From: GCA-2746795 sp046496595
GTDB taxonomy: Bacteria; Chloroflexota; Anaerolineae; Promineifilales; Promineifilaceae
Assembly: GCA_046496595.1 (NCBI GenBank)
Contig: JAWOGU010000413.1
Span: 1-5,313 of the forward strand
Direction: 5' to 3'
DNA: 5,313 bases
A program made the position numbers and the translations under genes. Below, one piece after another: positions 4,977 through 5,313 of this stretch. Position 1 is the stretch's first letter. Each line of letters starts with the position of its first letter. The notes below the pieces were generated by a model, which did no database searches, had not been told where the DNA came from, and worked only from the letters and a program-made list of their open reading frames with translations.

Positions 4977-5313
4977 CCTCCTCCCACATCACCATCAGAC
5001 TCCTATCTGTCAACGACATCCCGGTTTTCGACCACGTTGCCGAGGACGTCTTCGATGATCCGGTGCGCATCGACCTGGCCGTCGAGTTCCTCAACGACCC
5101 GCGCCACCACATTGCCGTCGCGCTGGACGGCGGGGTCGTGGTCGGCATGGCCAGCGCCGTTCACTACGTCCACCCCGACAAGCCGGCGCAGTTGTTCATC
5201 GACGAGGTAGGTGTGGCCCCCTCGCACCAGCGCCGCGGCATCGCCAGCGAGCTGATCGCACGGCTGCTCGCCCACGGCCAGACGTTGGGCTGCACGGAGG
5301 CCTGGGTCGCTGC
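4973..5313 (+). CDS. GNAT-family N-acetyltransferase, 3' end outside window
   Basis: A GTG at 4973 opens 113 full codons that run off the window end. AAAGGG (4963-4968) lies four bases upstream, and a stop at 4958-4960 in the same frame leaves no other upstream start. The protein has the GNAT plan: an N-terminal RLLSVNDIPVFDHVAEDVF strand-helix, a strand pair around HHIAVALDGGVVVGMASAVHYVHP (45-68), then the acetyl-CoA pyrophosphate loop DEVGVAPSHQRRGIA (77-91, Gln86-x-x-Gly89-x-Ala91) and the following helix ELIARLLAHGQTLG. The HYVHPDKP segment resembles aminoglycoside N-acetyltransferase-like and related GNATs, but substrate cannot be assigned. The C-terminal strands are missing here only because the window ends. 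It is GC-rich like the left-hand ligase gene. Its start sits directly on the junction where the HEPN gene was lost. Confidence 0.85.
   Translation, partial: MTSSHITIRLLSVNDIPVFDHVAEDVFDDPVRIDLAVEFLNDPRHHIAVALDGGVVVGMASAVHYVHPDKPAQLFIDEVGVAPSHQRRGIASELIARLLAHGQTLGCTEAWVA

Noticed and set aside
4948..5275. Minus-strand frames opposite the acetyltransferase
   Set aside because: The + strand frame has clear GNAT motifs; these are antisense shadows of a GC-rich gene.

Overview
The window looks like an accessory stretch of a moderately high-GC bacterial chromosome. The outer genes are GC-rich: single 60-base lines I counted gave 41/60 G+C at 61-120 (RNA ligase) and 38/60 at 5161-5220 (acetyltransferase). 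The middle block is closer to 50% (30/60 at 1681-1740). No gene fixes the taxon. A DRB0094-type RNA ligase, PIN and MNT/HEPN toxin-antitoxin remnants and a GNAT acetyltransferase would fit Chloroflexota, Actinomycetota or Deinococcota-like genomes, but that is a weak inference.

Left flank (1-976): the C-terminal part of an RNA ligase of the Rnl5/DRB0094 type, cut by the window edge. It is followed by a broken Phd/VapB-like antitoxin that keeps only its C-terminal toxin-binding tail. That tail overlaps a PIN-domain VapC-like toxin whose own C-terminus has been replaced. About 320 bases without a credible gene follow.

Centre (about 1299-4368): a strong extended -10 promoter, a leader of about 186 nt, then three tightly packed genes on the + strand. 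These are a beta-class DNA amino-methyltransferase (TSPPY ... DPFLGSGTT) and two proteins I cannot assign to a named family. The first of the two has an N-terminal region laid out like a PD-(D/E)xK fold but lacking the canonical catalytic residues, plus a distinct C-terminal domain. The second carries a D...SxK stretch that could be a nuclease core. Methyltransferase first, with coupled translation of two unknown proteins, is the layout expected of a restriction-modification or related anti-phage system. This is the best candidate for something poorly described here.

Right flank (4369-5313): a 271-base gap, then an MNT-type nucleotidyltransferase antitoxin. Its HEPN toxin gene survives only as the first eight codons, which run straight into the start of a GNAT acetyltransferase that continues past the window end.

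Overall, a lower-GC methyltransferase island, probably acquired, sits between two decayed toxin-antitoxin modules in a GC-rich host background. All functional statements for the two unknown genes are inference from sequence patterns, without database searches.
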